NCBI GenBank assembly: GCA_965652545.1
Contig: CBFGWV010000110.1
Coordinates: forward strand, 1 to 14,250
From: CBFGWV01 sp965652545
Lineage (GTDB): Bacteria; Pseudomonadota; Gammaproteobacteria; Competibacterales; Competibacteraceae
Direction: 5' to 3'
Length of the DNA: 14,250 bases
Every line of letters begins with the position of its first letter. The first letter of the stretch is position 1. The notes beneath the pieces were generated by a model. It saw only the letters and a program-made list of their open reading frames with translations. It ran no database searches and was not told the DNA's origin. Positions 13,837-14,250 of the stretch are shown here, one piece after another. The translations under genes and the position numbers were made by a program.

Positions 13837-14250
13837 ATGAGCACCCAAAGCACCGCAGAAAACGAAATCCGTGGCCTTATGGATACGTGGCTGACGGCCG
13901 TACGCGCCGCGAACGTCGATGCGATCATGGCGGTCTACGCGCCCGATGTCATCGCCTACGATGCGATCGGCAAGCTTCAGTTCGAAGGCGCCGAAGCCTA
14001 TGGCGCCCATTGGAAGGCTTGCATGGAGATGTGCCAGGGCATGATCTTCGAGCCACGCGAACCGACGATCATCGCCAACGGCGATGTCGGCTTCAGCTAC
14101 GCACTGATCAAATGCGGCGGTCAGGACAATGAAGGCAAGGAGATGACTTCGTGGATGCGTATGACCACCGGCTACCGCAAGCTCGGCGGTCAGTGGAAGA
14201 TCGTGCACGAGCACTTCTCCATGCCGTTCGATATGGAAAGCGGCAAGATG
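13837..14250 (+). CDS. NTF2-like/SnoaL-like (DUF4440-type) protein, 3' end beyond window
   Basis: 138 codons run to the right edge without a stop, so the gene is nearly complete for this family (usually 130-160 residues). The fold is the NTF2-like cone: N-terminal helices (EIRGLMDTWLTAVRAANVDA), then IMAVYAPDVIAYDA as the classic motif of SnoaL/DUF4440 proteins, FEGAEAYGAHW, and the closing strands YRKLGGQWKIVHEHFSMPF. Members range from small-molecule isomerases and hydrolases to ligand-binding accessory proteins; no catalytic set is recognisable enough to choose. There is no signal peptide, so it is probably cytoplasmic. AAGGAG at 13824-13829 sits seven bases before ATG 13837. It is 125 bases from the MarC-family stop, with its own leader containing inverted repeats, which suggests a separate promoter. 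Confidence 0.88.
   Translation, partial: MSTQSTAENEIRGLMDTWLTAVRAANVDAIMAVYAPDVIAYDAIGKLQFEGAEAYGAHWKACMEMCQGMIFEPREPTIIANGDVGFSYALIKCGGQDNEGKEMTSWMRMTTGYRKLGGQWKIVHEHFSMPFDMESGKM

Noticed and set aside
1..14250. tRNA, rRNA, CRISPR arrays, insertion sequences or prophage genes
   Set aside because: I saw no spaced direct repeats, transposase or integrase reading frames, or tRNA-like cloverleaf in the few short intergenic regions.

Overview
This window is about 14 kb of GC-rich bacterial DNA, roughly 60-67% G+C in most lines I counted. It carries eleven protein genes, one apparent gene remnant and no RNA genes, insertion sequences or CRISPR arrays that I can see. The first gene is a close relative of Escherichia coli SbmA. 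With the base composition and the mix of chromosomal families, this suggests a high-GC proteobacterium, most likely a gammaproteobacterium. I cannot name the genus. The coding style (ATGA stop-start overlaps, Shine-Dalgarno sites) is ordinary chromosomal.

Layout. (1) Positions 1-1249, minus strand: an SbmA/BacA-type peptide transporter, cut off by the left edge and visibly lower in GC than the rest. (2) Positions 1485-8128, plus strand: a tight five-gene cluster. It encodes a PoxB-like thiamine-diphosphate (TPP) enzyme, a mandelate-racemase-subgroup enolase-superfamily enzyme, a 978-residue FAD plus 4Fe-4S 2-hydroxyacid dehydrogenase-like protein, a DUF296/PPC-domain protein and a homologue of the Anabaena sensory rhodopsin transducer. 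(3) Positions 8129-10630, minus strand: a small four-helix membrane protein of unknown role, coupled to a GH15 glycosidase, with a 52-codon remnant of a short-chain dehydrogenase directly upstream. (4) Positions 10714-12099, minus strand: a membrane-anchored arylsulfotransferase-like protein. (5) Positions 12297-13711, plus strand and divergent from it: a class I methyltransferase coupled to a MarC-family membrane protein. (6) Positions 13837-14250, plus strand: an NTF2/SnoaL-like protein, cut off by the right edge.

The five-gene cluster is the most interesting part. Its three enzymes repeat the logic of the mandelate pathway (racemase, flavin dehydrogenase, TPP enzyme) with different dehydrogenase and TPP families. 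That predicts a 2-hydroxyacid or sugar-acid oxidation route feeding electrons into the respiratory chain. The last two genes are small non-enzymatic or putative ligand-binding families, and no rhodopsin gene is present in the window. The transducer-family protein may therefore act here as a metabolite-binding or sensing subunit; that role is inference.

The second item worth attention is the SDR remnant before the GH15 gene. It keeps the N-terminal beta-strand/TGA start and the C-terminal tail of a known SDR family but lacks about 270 residues between them. A strong palindrome lies at the apparent junction.
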